64,000 bases of DNA from Pseudomonadota bacterium. GTDB taxonomy: Bacteria > Desulfobacterota > Desulfovibrionia > Desulfovibrionales > Desulfovibrionaceae. Location of the stretch: positions 62,001 to 126,000 of the forward strand of contig JAHJLB010000011.1 in the NCBI GenBank assembly GCA_018822105.1, in the 5' to 3' direction. The first letter of the stretch is position 1. Each line of letters opens with the position of its first letter. The notes beneath the pieces are model-generated. The model saw nothing but the letters and a program-made list of their open reading frames with translations. It was not told the origin of the DNA and did not search any database. The position numbers and the translations under genes were made by a program. Shown piece by piece: positions 31,601 to 43,000 of this stretch.

Positions 31601-34122
31601 AACAGGCCGCGGAGATGTTGGCCAACCTGGAGCTGGCGCCCAAGGAGATCGAGGCCCTGTCGAGCCTGGGGGCCGTGCTGGAGAATGCCATACAGTTCGA
31701 CCGCGCCCTGGCGCGCTTCGAGGGCGCGGCGAAGCTGTCACGGAAGGCCGGAACCAGGGAGCTGGTGGCCAAGCAGTACATGAGCATCGGACGCATCCTG
31801 GACATGCGGCTGTCGCAGTACGCCCAGGCCAGGGCGGCCTACGGCGAGGCCTTGGGCATCTACACGGCCCTGGGCCGCAAGGCGGACATGGCCCAGGCCC
31901 TGCTGGACATCGGCCGCTGCGCCAGGCTCATCGGAAACTTTTCCGAGGCCGAGGCCAGGTATGCTGAGGCCCTGAGGCTGGCCGCCACGGACAAGAACCA
32001 GGAGCGCCTGCGCGCGCGCATCCTTATCGAACAGGCCAACAACGCCTGGTACCAGGCGCGCTTCCAGCAGGCCTTCGATCTGCAGCGCCAGGTGCTCAAA
32101 ACCGCCGAGCAGAACGGCTGGGTGCTGGAGCAGGTCATCGCCCGCAACACCGCCGGGCTCCTGTGGTGGAGCCTGGGCGACCACGGACGCGCCGTTCGCG
32201 AACTGGACGCGGCCCTGCCACTGGCCCGCTCCCTGCGCATCCGCAAGGACGAGGTGGCCACCACCCTGAACAACCGCGGCCTGGTGGAGCGCGACATGGG
32301 CCGTTATCCGCAGGCCCTGAGGACCCTGGGCGAAGCCCTGGCCATCGACCGCGAGATCCGCTCCCGCTGGGCCATCGCCTACGATCTGCGCAACACCGCC
32401 CAGACCTTCATCCGCATGGGCGACCCCAAGAAGGCCCTGCCCCTCCTGGACGAGGCCCTGGCCATCGTGGCCTCCACAGGCAACCGCATCAACCAGGCCA
32501 AGATCCTGCTGGCCCAGGGCGAGGCGCACCTGGCCCTGGACAATGCCGACAAGGCCCGCGCGGCGTTTCAGCAGGCCGATGAGCTGGCCCGGGACATGGG
32601 CCTGCGCGACAGCCAGTGGCGGGCCCTGCACGGCCTGGCCCGCCTGGACCTGGCGGCGGGCAGGCGCGCCGAGGCCAAGGCCCTGCTGGACAAGGCCTTG
32701 GACGTCATCGAGGGCATGCGCGCCGAACTCAAGGTGGACCAGCTCAAGGACGGGTTCATCGCCGACAAGGCCGTGGTCTACGAGGATTTGGTGACGCTTC
32801 TGGCCGACATGGGCGAGGTCTCCGAGGCCTTCCGCACGGCCGAGCGCTCCCGCGCCCGCAACCTCATTGACCTCCTGGGCAACAAGCGCCGCACCCCGCA
32901 GCGCAGGGAGGACCAGGCGCTCTACGAGCGCATCACCGCGGTGCGCTTGCAGCTGCACGAACAGGAATCCCTGCTGGCCCACGCCCAGGGCCAGAACGAG
33001 CGCGAGGTCTATGCCAAGGGCGTGAAGCGGCTGCAGGACGAATACCGCGACGTGCTCCTGGAGCTGCAGGCTAACCGACCGGACATCGCCAGCCTGGTCA
33101 GCGTGAATCCCCTCACCCTGCCCGAGGTCCAGAAGCTCTTGGAGCCGGGCGTGGCCCTTCTGACCTACTACGTCACGGCAAGCGAGATCCTCTGCTGGAG
33201 CGTGGACCAGGGCCGCGCCGAGCTGACGCGCACCCGCCTGGGACGTGATGCCCTGGGACAGATGGTGCTGACCTACCGGCGCATGCTCCAGAACCTGGAG
33301 CCTGTGGAGGCGCATTCCAAGGAGCTCTACAAGCTGCTGCTGGCCCCGGTGCTGCACAAGCTCTCTGGAGTGAAGGTGCTGGGCATCATCCCCCACGACG
33401 CCCTGCACACCCTGGCCTTCGCCACCCTGGCCGACGGCGAGGCGAGCCTGCTGGACCGCTGGCCGCTGTTCCAGCTGCCCAGCGCCAGCGTGTTCCGCTT
33501 CACCCTGGAGCGGCGCAAGGGCGCCCGCAACACGCGCGTGCTGGCCGTGGGCAACCCGGACCTGCACGACCAGTCCCTGGATCTGCCCTTTGCCGAGCGC
33601 GAGGTGGGGTCCCTGGCCTGGAACTACCCGGACATGACCGCCCTGACCCGCGAGAAGGCCACCAAGAGCTGGATATCCGAGCACATCGCCGAATTCGGCA
33701 TCATCCACCTGGCCACCCACGGCGAGTTCGACCCGGTGAACCCCCTGTTCTCGGCGCTCAAGCTGGTCAGCGACAAGAAGGACAAGGATGGCGACCTGGA
33801 GGCTGCGGAGATCTTCGACCTCAAGATCACGGCCGACCTCATCGTGCTCTCGGCCTGCCAGACGGGCCTGGGCAAGGTCACCAGCGGCGACGAGGTCCAG
33901 GGCATGAACCAGGCATTCCTTTACGCAGGCACCCACGCCCTGGTCTCCAGCCTCTGGCGCGTGAGCGACATCTCCACGGCCATGCTCATGAAGCAGTTCT
34001 ACCGCGAGTACCAGACCCGCCCCAAGGCCGAGAGCCTGCGCCGGGCCATGCTGCACGTGAAGAACCGCTTCCCGCACCCCGGCTACTGGGGCGCGTTCAC
34101 CCTCACGGGCGACTACAAGTAG
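25600..34122 (+). CDS. Giant exported CHAT-domain protein with TolB-like propeller, TPRs and two CHAT domains
   Basis: The 2840-residue protein has a clear signal peptide (residues 1-29). In order it shows a TolB-like propeller (about 70-350, with repeated SPDGRRLAFV blades), TPR/helical repeats (about 385-1550), a degenerate CHAT-like domain (about 1580-1885), more TPRs (about 1890-2400) and an intact C-terminal CHAT domain (about 2500-2840). The catalytic dyad is His2707 in IHLATHGEF and Cys2753 in VLSACQTG. CHAT domains are caspase-like proteases; others serve as effectors in bacterial immunity and envelope systems. Export to the periplasm is the odd feature. It overlaps the YdbL-like gene by ATGA and an M48 protease gene follows 25 bases later. 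Substrate and trigger are unknown. Confidence 0.9.
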   Translation: MNARPFRQLLAGAALALVLLPWPVPASAAESSAQPILSAKAMAEDALRPQLPRTAPRRLDVNVPVQVSFETGDVLHMDITPDGKWMAYTRQSGGYHELWLRSLDASLSVLPRRLAPALADRQSPALSPDGRRLAFVGAEDDVKGDIYLLDLSRPEAQPLKLTGRDTEDAAPCFSPDGKALYFQQRAQGDTLRRIAVLDLAKAKAVPQFLDTRGDAASPALSPDGRRLAFVSQRTGVASVYVMDLPSNQAPAEPRKLTPGSLPEAFPRFTPDGAAVLFATAPAFGLTAGGRPGGPAIQTVIASAPAQGGRPVALTSAQYSDLSPVPASGRLYHISARSGPANVWSLPPEGEIPPRSAGDLLALAETLASQIPLDRHLTILALNAAARAAGDSGPLAAKARFNEGRQYEGLGQEAAAQKAYEAATALNAQPDSGLARIRAQLLATAAERRQALNDKGRLAALQAGLKSLGAMAAQPGDARVQTQAHLEQARLLLEASGDSKALGEAIRILDAQLTIPGTAPEQAAEALFLKAETFGRIGQVQAVLPLYARVIGEYPENGPWADLAVSRVLERTVDAAGPKPEDRAQALLLLSGQNRGSLPKLSLGALNRLGDVYYAADEWSKAKDAYRQALGGAKDAPQVATQLAAARLALAEILYREERFHQALDLYETEMASRPYEDRLYRLAKAAHLRKSTAAGDYLLRIGEVPSARSIFAGLLRDDPDFVPAHRGMIRASAALKTIPATLAEYRAQLAAKPGDATLLYATGLTLTYLNGKAPLLEGRELISRAILKNGQVEYFHQTLGYIDEVLETVHGERGRLEAALESYQRARFLNAREQNPENAANLDLNIGNIHFLLGQYAQAFEEYRKRQESQVAFDNEETEILFYQRFGTSAFQAKERDEPTLAFAKSLELVERRIQPKYASEIFGRINKFVFDRVLTPALGRGEAQQEAKELATRQSELNNRLFEASIKPAGPPPDPAWEGYVKAVQSLLLEQEGIIAELPPLILNDREANMQTLAVMAGKVREALGFPPRFVQLRAELHDRLGLAYQEAGRWREARESFEKALAMNAALGLNQNLTANQRSVAYNAFMEAGLTTGQDRDRLLESAEKGFARIAELVKKYGVADKKGGGRKKGLINIDLDVSLDKSSASQAAYGFTAEQELRLAESFLARIATERGRPREALGLVERQSSAFATGDIAPQDAFGAALLLHRAGLLESSLGREAVAFERFRRSAELALELKNPVSTSLNVADMAATLLRLPVEAKDFAPRLSELRRLESLAAGSLRRTLSGGGSLAVPAFQNIMAAQNLALAERLPVADAGAAALRMDSLSRAGQRLAEGLAWFKDNPPAGSRRALALNAALRLNLAELALRLGEDDARAEHLQAALALADQGLLPGMRWRALAGLGRLTEGLAVVQGLPLDEASCGAGEITGAFAPLVAALIDAGKAENAYNLMERLSELERVGRMGRLGVARPTDAEAGLLRRTALRLLAVRGLKAQITSAKGPEAGQTRADLARRLEQEEEILRRDLGQDRESLPGVARIGASPTEQDWLAILHGLTLETAAAAEAAVSTGASAQRARYTELLARLGALKVEAGKSIGRLDAPGVLGLFLAAPAEAIDLMENLPRGVSALRIVALPSPRRDSLRWAGLRLDADTVRAVELGTGQRPAIPALAANERRILAYEEPSALPAQELRTSQAAGLSGTHLVRSLKSRKPFRKNLMFLSGTAPAALPGLKAYEVQAVQPGSPNLLQAVASAHTLVSNLPARQTHSAPSRQDELPVRFLALSPDKGEPLALAGLAAAMQDVSLAVLPQAFAEDLPLVAHLLSLYGVPSVLGAQDPSAKAFTEPFLAAYAEASASGSRMRAQDAAKDAAPWLLLGDPGLSAQEAGAFAATQFARYVRSGMEAFKAGRHPQALALFENALRVARSSDQFKKHLPDLLSYGRESAYASEQFDKSLAFARELALLVAKTSPDTPAHAEALMRLGLVHARLEQYAQAIPALEQAAEMLANLELAPKEIEALSSLGAVLENAIQFDRALARFEGAAKLSRKAGTRELVAKQYMSIGRILDMRLSQYAQARAAYGEALGIYTALGRKADMAQALLDIGRCARLIGNFSEAEARYAEALRLAATDKNQERLRARILIEQANNAWYQARFQQAFDLQRQVLKTAEQNGWVLEQVIARNTAGLLWWSLGDHGRAVRELDAALPLARSLRIRKDEVATTLNNRGLVERDMGRYPQALRTLGEALAIDREIRSRWAIAYDLRNTAQTFIRMGDPKKALPLLDEALAIVASTGNRINQAKILLAQGEAHLALDNADKARAAFQQADELARDMGLRDSQWRALHGLARLDLAAGRRAEAKALLDKALDVIEGMRAELKVDQLKDGFIADKAVVYEDLVTLLADMGEVSEAFRTAERSRARNLIDLLGNKRRTPQRREDQALYERITAVRLQLHEQESLLAHAQGQNEREVYAKGVKRLQDEYRDVLLELQANRPDIASLVSVNPLTLPEVQKLLEPGVALLTYYVTASEILCWSVDQGRAELTRTRLGRDALGQMVLTYRRMLQNLEPVEAHSKELYKLLLAPVLHKLSGVKVLGIIPHDALHTLAFATLADGEASLLDRWPLFQLPSASVFRFTLERRKGARNTRVLAVGNPDLHDQSLDLPFAEREVGSLAWNYPDMTALTREKATKSWISEHIAEFGIIHLATHGEFDPVNPLFSALKLVSDKKDKDGDLEAAEIFDLKITADLIVLSACQTGLGKVTSGDEVQGMNQAFLYAGTHALVSSLWRVSDISTAMLMKQFYREYQTRPKAESLRRAMLHVKNRFPHPGYWGAFTLTGDYK

Positions 34123-34147
34123 GTCGGCGCCACAAAAGGAACCTGGC

Positions 34148-35380
34148 ATGCCCCACGCCCTGCGCATCCTGGCCCTCACGGCCCTCTGCCTGCTGGCGCT
34201 GCCGGCGGGGCGGGTCTTTGCGCAGCAGGCCTTCTGGGCGGGCATGGACAAAACCCCCCTGCGGGCCGAACGCTCGGCCGAAGCCGCCGTGCTGCTGGAG
34301 CTGCCGCGCGGCATGCCCGTGCGGGTCATCCGCAGCGAAGGGGCCTGGAGCTTTGTGCAGGAGCCAGGCGGGGTGGAGGCCTGGGCCTATCAGGGGCATC
34401 TCTCGCCCACCCAGCCGCCAGCGGCGGATGTGGACCTCTTCGCCCCACTGCCTGGAAGCCTTGTGCTGGCTGAGGCAGCGGACACCAGCCGCAGCACGCG
34501 CTCGGTCAGGCCGGCGCGCAGCCAGGGCATCAGGCCCCTGCTGGACGTGCTGGAAATGCCCCTCAGCAGGCAGAATCTGGAGGAGTTCCTGCGCGAAGGC
34601 GGCATCGGCGAATACGCGCGGGTGCAGCCCCAGAGCGCCGGCGGCCCGCTCCGGCTGGCCGCGCCCCGGCCCGCCGCCCAGGCCGGAGGCGAAGCCGAAC
34701 GCCTGCTGGGCCTGAACCTCGCCGTGGTCGCAGTGGCCCGGGTGGCCAAGCCGGCCTTTGATACGCACCTGCAGCGCTATGTGAACCTAGTGGGCCTCAG
34801 CGTGGCGCGCTTTGCGCCAGGCAACGCCCTGGCCTACCGCTTTGTGGTGCTGGAAAGCCCGGCGGCCCTGTCCTTCAGCCTGCCCGGAGGCTTCGTCATG
34901 CTCAGCAGGGGGCTTGTCCAGGCCTTGGACAATGAGGCGCAGCTGGCCCTGGTGCTGGCGCACGAAACGGCCCACGCCACCCTGGGACACGTCTGGGCAA
35001 AAGCGCTCGCGTCGCCGTTCTTCCGGTCCGGCGGAGCCATGACGGACCGGGACGTGCAGTCGCCGCTTTTTGCGCCCATGCTTGAGGCCGTGCTGGATAT
35101 GGTGCTGCGGCAGGGCCTGCCCACGAGGCAGGAGTTCGAGGCCGACGCGGCCGCCCTCCAGATGGCCTACCGCGCGGGCTACGACCCGCTCCAGCTGGCG
35201 GCCGCCCTCCGGGCCGTGGAGCGCGCCTGCGGCCCGGAGGCCGGAGGGTCGGCGACCGCCTGGAATGCCCTGCACCCGCCAATGTCCCGGCGCCTGGAGC
35301 ACATCCAGACGCTTTTGGCCCAGCTGCCCATGCAGGATGGCCTGGCCCTCGGCACGGAGCGCTTCCGCGCCAGGCGCTGA
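34148..35380 (+). CDS. Exported M48-family metalloprotease with SH3-like domain
   Basis: The 410-residue protein has a signal peptide (about 1-26) and an SH3-like domain (about 30-95: TPLRAERSAEAAVLLELP, then AWSFVQEPGGVEAWAYQGHL). After a linker comes an M48 zinc-protease domain. The zinc motif is HETAH at 272-276, with the third ligand Glu331 in FEADAAAL. It resembles BepA/LoiP-like periplasmic quality-control proteases. It is probably the last gene of the YdbH-YdbL-CHAT operon. It and the small secreted protein gene converge with only 11 bases between stops. Confidence 0.85.
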   Translation: MPHALRILALTALCLLALPAGRVFAQQAFWAGMDKTPLRAERSAEAAVLLELPRGMPVRVIRSEGAWSFVQEPGGVEAWAYQGHLSPTQPPAADVDLFAPLPGSLVLAEAADTSRSTRSVRPARSQGIRPLLDVLEMPLSRQNLEEFLREGGIGEYARVQPQSAGGPLRLAAPRPAAQAGGEAERLLGLNLAVVAVARVAKPAFDTHLQRYVNLVGLSVARFAPGNALAYRFVVLESPAALSFSLPGGFVMLSRGLVQALDNEAQLALVLAHETAHATLGHVWAKALASPFFRSGGAMTDRDVQSPLFAPMLEAVLDMVLRQGLPTRQEFEADAAALQMAYRAGYDPLQLAAALRAVERACGPEAGGSATAWNALHPPMSRRLEHIQTLLAQLPMQDGLALGTERFRARR

Positions 35381-35391
35381 GCCGCCCCCGG

Positions 35392-35979
35392 CTAGGTCCC
35401 CAGCTTCCTGGCGTCCTCGATGGCCTTCATGGCATCCGGCGGAATGTCCTTCTCCGTGGCCGGGCCGGTGTCCGGGTATTCCTTGTTGCCGATGCGCACC
35501 GTGCCGCCCTTGTTGATGACCGTGCCGGTGCTCGTCTTGATCTTGCCCTTTTCCAGCCCCTCGGCGGCGGACTTCTTGATGGCCTCCTTGGTGGCCTGGG
35601 CCTCGGCCTTGGCAGAAGCCTTCAGGGCCTCCTTCTCGGCCTTGGCAGAGGCCTTCAGGGCCTGCTTCTCGCGCTCGCGGGACTCCTTGGCGCTGGCCTT
35701 GGCCGCGGCCTTCTCGGCATCCCGGGCCGGGTCGTGCGGGACCAGGAACACCTTGCCGTCGCGGACGGTCACGTCCGTGCCGGGCTTGTATTTCTCCTTC
35801 TGGAGCACGCCATCCAGATAGATGTCCTCGTCCTGGATGACCACGCTGTTCACGCTGGCCTTGCCGGACTTCCAGTCCCCCACCACCACGTTGGTCACAT
35901 CGTCCGCGGCGATGGCGCGTCCTTGGGGAGCGCAGATCAGGGCCGCCACAACCAAAACCAGGAGCAGTTTGCAGGACAT
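35392..35979 (-). CDS. Small secreted protein with KASAK helical repeats
   Basis: The 195-residue protein has a signal peptide (about 1-25) and a beta-rich first part (VTNVVVGDWKSGKASVNSVV, then LDGVLQKEKYKPGTDVTVRD). A central charged helix with repeated KASAKAE blocks (about 95-145) follows, and the C-terminal tail contains GTVINKGGTVRIGNKEYPD. It is periplasmic or secreted and the coiled region may span peptidoglycan. The family is unknown. AAAGGAGG precedes the ATG. It lies 38 bases downstream of rel on the same strand and may be in its operon. Confidence 0.75.
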   Translation of the reverse strand: MSCKLLLVLVVAALICAPQGRAIAADDVTNVVVGDWKSGKASVNSVVIQDEDIYLDGVLQKEKYKPGTDVTVRDGKVFLVPHDPARDAEKAAAKASAKESREREKQALKASAKAEKEALKASAKAEAQATKEAIKKSAAEGLEKGKIKTSTGTVINKGGTVRIGNKEYPDTGPATEKDIPPDAMKAIEDARKLGT

Positions 35980-36017
35980 GGGAACCTCCTTTGCGCGCCG
36001 AAGCGCGACGCGGGTGA

Positions 36018-38182
<2,165 letters not shown>

Positions 38183-38186
<4 letters not shown>

Positions 38187-39850
38187 TCTCGTGTCAGCTC
38201 CGGGCCCTCTTTGGCCCCTTGTATCCACCAGCGGATGAAATTGTGGGTGATGCCCGCCGGGGCGGGCTCGATGCCCTGCACCCGGACATGGACCATGGGC
38301 AGGGCCTTGGGCACGTAGAGGAAGCAGTAGGGCTGGTCCTCGTGGAAGATCTCCTGGATGCGGTCATAGATGGGCTTGCGCTTCTTCTGGTCGAGCATGC
38401 GCCTGCCGCGCTCCAGCAGATCGTCCAGCTCGGGGTTCCTGTAGCCCACGAAATTCAGCCCGCCGGGCACGGCCTTGGACGAATGCCAGACATCAAAGAG
38501 GTCCGGGTCCTGCACGATGTTCCAGCCCAGGATAAGGGCGTCGAAGCGGCCCTTGTCCACGAATTCCTTGATGAAGGCGGCCCACTCCACGGTGCGTATC
38601 TCCACCTTGATGCCCAGGGCCTTGAGCCTGCTCTGGACAATGATGGCCGCCTTGATGCGCTGGCTGTTGCCCTGGTTGGTCAGGATGGTGAAGGCGAACT
38701 CGCGGCCGTCCTTGTCCATCAACGGGCCGTCCGGAATGCGCCGCATCCAGCCGGCCTCGGCCAGCAGGCGCCTGGCCCTGGCCGGGTCGTGCTCGTTGGC
38801 CGGGATGGCCGCGTTGAAGGCCCAGGTGCCGGGCTTGTAGGGCCCGTTGGCGGCCTGCCCCAGTCCGGCCAGCACGCCGCGCACGATCTCGTCCTTGTCC
38901 AGGGCGTGGTTGATGGCCCGGCGCACCCGCACGTCGGCAAAGAGCCTGCTCTTCAGGTTGAACCCCAGGTAGGTGTAGGCTGAGGCGACATACTGGAACT
39001 TGCGGAAACTGGCCGTCCAGTCCTGGCCCTCGGTCTGGTACAGGTACTGCTGGGGAGAGAGGTTGATGGTGTCCAGGTTGCCGCTTTTGAGCTCCATGAA
39101 CTGGGTGGACTGGTCCGGGATGATGCGCAGGACCACCTCGTCGATGTAGGCGCGGCCCTCGAAATAGTCCGGATTGGCCACCAGCAACAGGCGGTCGCCC
39201 GCGGTCCACTCCTTGAGCATGTAAGGCCCGGCTCCGACGGGCTTGCGCGCCAACGGAGTCTTGAGCAGGTCCTGGCCCTCCAGCAGGTGCCGGGGCAGGA
39301 TGGCATGAGCCCAGGTGACCAGGGCCCGGGCAAAGGGCTTGTCGTAGCGCACCTCGAAGGAATACTCGCCGGTGAGCTTGAACTCCTTCACGGCCAGGAA
39401 GTCCTCGGCGTAGGCCGTGGGCGTCTTGGGGTCGATCATGAGCCTGTAGGTGAACTCCACGTCGCGCGCGGTGAGCGGCGTGCCGTCGGTCCAGCGGATG
39501 CCCTCGCGCAAGCGGAAGCGCAACAGCCGCCCGTCCTCAAGGATCTCATAGGACTCCGCGGCGGAAGGCACGAGATTGATGTTTTTATCGTATTTAAGCA
39601 GGGCCACGTAGATGAGGTCCGCCACTTCGTGCGAGGCCGAGTCGGAGGCCAGGGGCGGGATCAGGTTGCTCGGCTCGCCGATGCTGGCCTCCACCAGCCG
39701 CCCGCCAAGCTGCGGAAGCCGGGGCGCGGGGGCCGGGACAGCGGATGCCGCCGCGGCCGCGGAGGGCGCAGGCCGGCCCTCGCCCTGTCCGCAGCCGGCC
39801 AGGAGCAGCAGCCCCCAGAGGAGCACAAGGGGGAACATCTGCAACATCAT
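38183..39850 (-). CDS. ABC transporter oligopeptide-binding lipoprotein (SBP_bac_5)
   Basis: The 555-residue protein is an extracytoplasmic solute-binding protein for peptides or nickel-like substrates. It has a signal peptide with lipobox LLAGC, a Pro/Ala linker, and the family pattern GRLVEASIGEPSNLIPPLAS, IRWTDGTPLTARDVEFTYRL, VGAGPYMLKEW and RRAINHALDKDEIV. No permease or ATPase gene is adjacent, so partners must be elsewhere. The start is one of two adjacent ATGs (39850 or 39847) preceded by AAGAGGATTG; a GTG at 39868 also exists. Its stop overlaps the rel start. Confidence 0.93.
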
Positions 39851-39949
39851 CAATCCTCTTGCCAACACCCGGTTCCTTGCGCATAGAGAAGCAAAAGCGC
39901 CGTCGTCAGATACACTATGGCCTAGACCACGTAAAAAGCCAAGCGGCCC

Positions 39950-39977
39950 TTGCTTTTGCGACAGCGATTGCTATACT
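39950..39977 (+). promoter_or_regulatory. Candidate sigma-70 promoter for the SNF2 helicase gene
   Basis: TTGCTT (39950-39955), a 16-base spacer and TATACT (39972-39977) form a promoter-like pair about 78 bases before the helicase ATG. It lies in the only intergenic gap between this gene and the divergent transporter gene. Confidence 0.55.
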
Positions 39978-40054
39978 CGCTTATTCGCGGCTGTCATGTC
40001 GGCCCACAGGCTGGCTCGACCGCACACGCAAGAGCGCAAGGAGACATTCCTTTC

Positions 40055-43000
40055 ATGCCCATCGCCGATGAGAACAGGGTCCGGGAAATCCTCACCCGCT
40101 TCGTCCGGGAGACCATTCCTGATTATATTGTCGAAAATTCTGCCGCCATTGTCGAGTCCGACGGTGTCCAGAAGCTCGACATCCAGCAGCGCGACCAATT
40201 CCTGGACGTGGATGGGCAGGTTCAGGGCGAGGATTTCCAGGTCTACACCTCGGAGCTCGGCCTGAACCTAAGCGACGGGACCATCAACTCATACTGCAAC
40301 TGCCCGGAATCGTTCTCAGGCGTCTGCCGCCATGTGGGGGCCACGGCCCTCAAGATGCTCAAGTCGCTCTCCAGCACCAAGAAGACGGACATCCCCAAGC
40401 CCCGCACGGATTGGCGCCAGACCTTCCGCACGTTCTTCTCCACCGAGCTTGAGCCGGAGCCCGGCAAGCACTACCTGGTGTTCCGCCTCTACCCGGAGCC
40501 GGGCCGGCTGCAGGTTGCCTTTGCCCGCGCCCGCCAGAACAAGTCCGGCATCTCCACCGTGCAGCAGGACATCACCCTGGAGCAGATCATCAAGAACCCG
40601 GACTGGTGCGAGGTCTCCCCCGAGCTGGCCCTGGTCGCGGGCATGATCGCCCACTACCTGGACTACCAGGGCCACCGCGTGGACCTGCCCGCCGGGCTGC
40701 ACTCCTGGTTCTTCCGGGCCATCAAGAACGAATACTACATCTACCTGCGCGACACGGACCAGCCGGTGCGCATCGCCAGCAAGACCCTGCAGCTCAAGCT
40801 CTCGCCCCAACTTTCCGAAGACGGCCTGGGCTTTGACATCCTCCTGGCGCGCGAGGACCGCCCGCCCTTCTCCATCCGCAAGGAGGACGAGATCTTCTTC
40901 TACGGGCGGCTGCCGCTGTGGGTCTACTGGAAGGGCAGCTTCCACCCCGTGCAGACCGGCCTGGACCCCGAACTCATCCGCGAGATGGTCGAGCAGGGGC
41001 CCATCATCCCCCATGCCGACATCTCCGAGTACCTGGACCGCGTGTGGACCAAGATCCCCGTCAGCGACCTCTACGGCCAGGAGGACTTCCTGGAGCGCAT
41101 GGGGCCCATCTTCCAGCCCGCGGAGTTCAACCCCAAGCTCTTCCTGGACGAGGAAGGCAGCCTGCTCGTGCTCAAGATCCACTGCATCTACGAGACAGAG
41201 CATGGCGAGGTGACCCTGCCCGGCCCCAATCCGGACCTGCAGACCGGCAGCTACCGCTACGCCGACAAGTCCTACCTGATCCGCCGCGCCCAGGACGAGG
41301 AGGCCGTGCTCTTCGCCGAACTCCAGCACATGGGCTTCCAGCCCAGGAGCAACCACACCTGGTTCATGGAGCAGGAGGCGGCCATCAATTTCCTGCTGGA
41401 CTTCTACCCCATGCTGGTCGAGGGCTACCGCGTCTATGGCGAACAGAACCTGACGCGCTACAAGGTGCGCTTGAGCAAGCCGGAGATCGTGGCCGAGGTC
41501 ACCAGCGACGAGAAGAACAAGTGGTTCACCCTTGAGCTGACCGTGCAGTACGACGACCAGAAGGTGCCCATCGACGAGATCTGGAAGGCCTGGGTCCAGA
41601 AGAAGCGCTACGTGCAGCTGAAGGACGGCTCCTACACCAGCCTGCCGGAGTCCTGGCTCAGGCGCCTGGGGCACAAGCTCAAGGCCCTGGGCTACGACCC
41701 GGAGAAGCCGCCCCAGAAGAAGTTCCAGCAGTTCGAGGCCCCGGTGCTGGACAATCTGCTGGACGACATGCCCGGAGCGCGCACCGACGCCTACTTCGTG
41801 AAGCTGCGCGAGAAGATCAGCAACTTCCAACAGATACGCCAACTGCCCCCGCCCAAGGGCCTCAACGCCACCCTGCGCCCGTACCAGCTCCTCGGCATGT
41901 CCTACCTGAACTTCCTGCGCGAGTACGGTTTCGGAGGCATCCTGGCCGACGAAATGGGCCTGGGCAAAACCGTGCAGACCCTGGCCTTCCTGCAATCGCT
42001 CATTGAGCGCGGGTCCAAGGGGCCGAGCCTCATCGTGGTGCCGACCTCGGTGCTGCCCAACTGGGAGCGCGAGGCCGCCAAATTCGTGCCCAGCATGCGC
42101 CGCCTGACCATCTACGGCGCCAAGCGCGAGGACCTGTTCGCGCGCATCATGGACTCGGACCTCATCATCACCACCTACGCCCTCCTGCGCCGCGACCTGG
42201 AGGAGCTGACCAAGTACAAGTACATGGTGGTGATTCTGGACGAGGCCCAGAACATCAAGAACCCCAACACCATAACGGCCCGCTCCGTGCGCAGGCTGGA
42301 CGCCGAGATGCGCCTGTGCCTGTCCGGCACGCCCATTGAAAACAACCTCTTCGAGCTCTGGAGCCTGTTTGAGTTCCTCATGCCCGGCTTCCTGGGCTCG
42401 CAGCACTCCTTCCAGCGCGGCATCGTCAAGCCCATCAAGGACGCCGACGAGGAGACCCTCAATTTCCTGCGCTCCCGCGTGAACCCGTTCATCCTGCGGC
42501 GCACCAAGAGCGAGGTGGCCAAGGACCTGCCGCCCAAGATCGAGACCACCCACTACTGCGAGCTGGCCGACGAGCAGCGCGACCTCTACGGCGCGCTGGC
42601 CGCCCGGCTCAAGGAGCAGGTGCTCCGAAACGTGGACGAGAAGGGCCTGGCCAAGAGCCAGATGTCCATCCTGGACGCGCTCTTGAAGCTGCGCCAGATC
42701 TGCTGCCACCCGCGCCTGCTCAAGCTGGACATTCCGGGCATCAACACCAACCTGCCCTCGGGCAAGTTCGACGCCTTCAAGGACCTGCTCACCGACATCG
42801 TGGAGGGCGGGCACAAGGTGCTGGTCTTCTCGCAGTTCGTGCAGATGCTGCACATCATCCGCTCCTGGCTGCAGATACGCGACCTGCCCTTCGCCTACCT
42901 CGACGGCTCCAGCAAGGACCGCTTCGAGCAGGTGGACCGCTTCAACGACAACCCGGACATCCCGGTGTTCCTCATCTCGCTCAAGGCAGGAGGCACGGGC

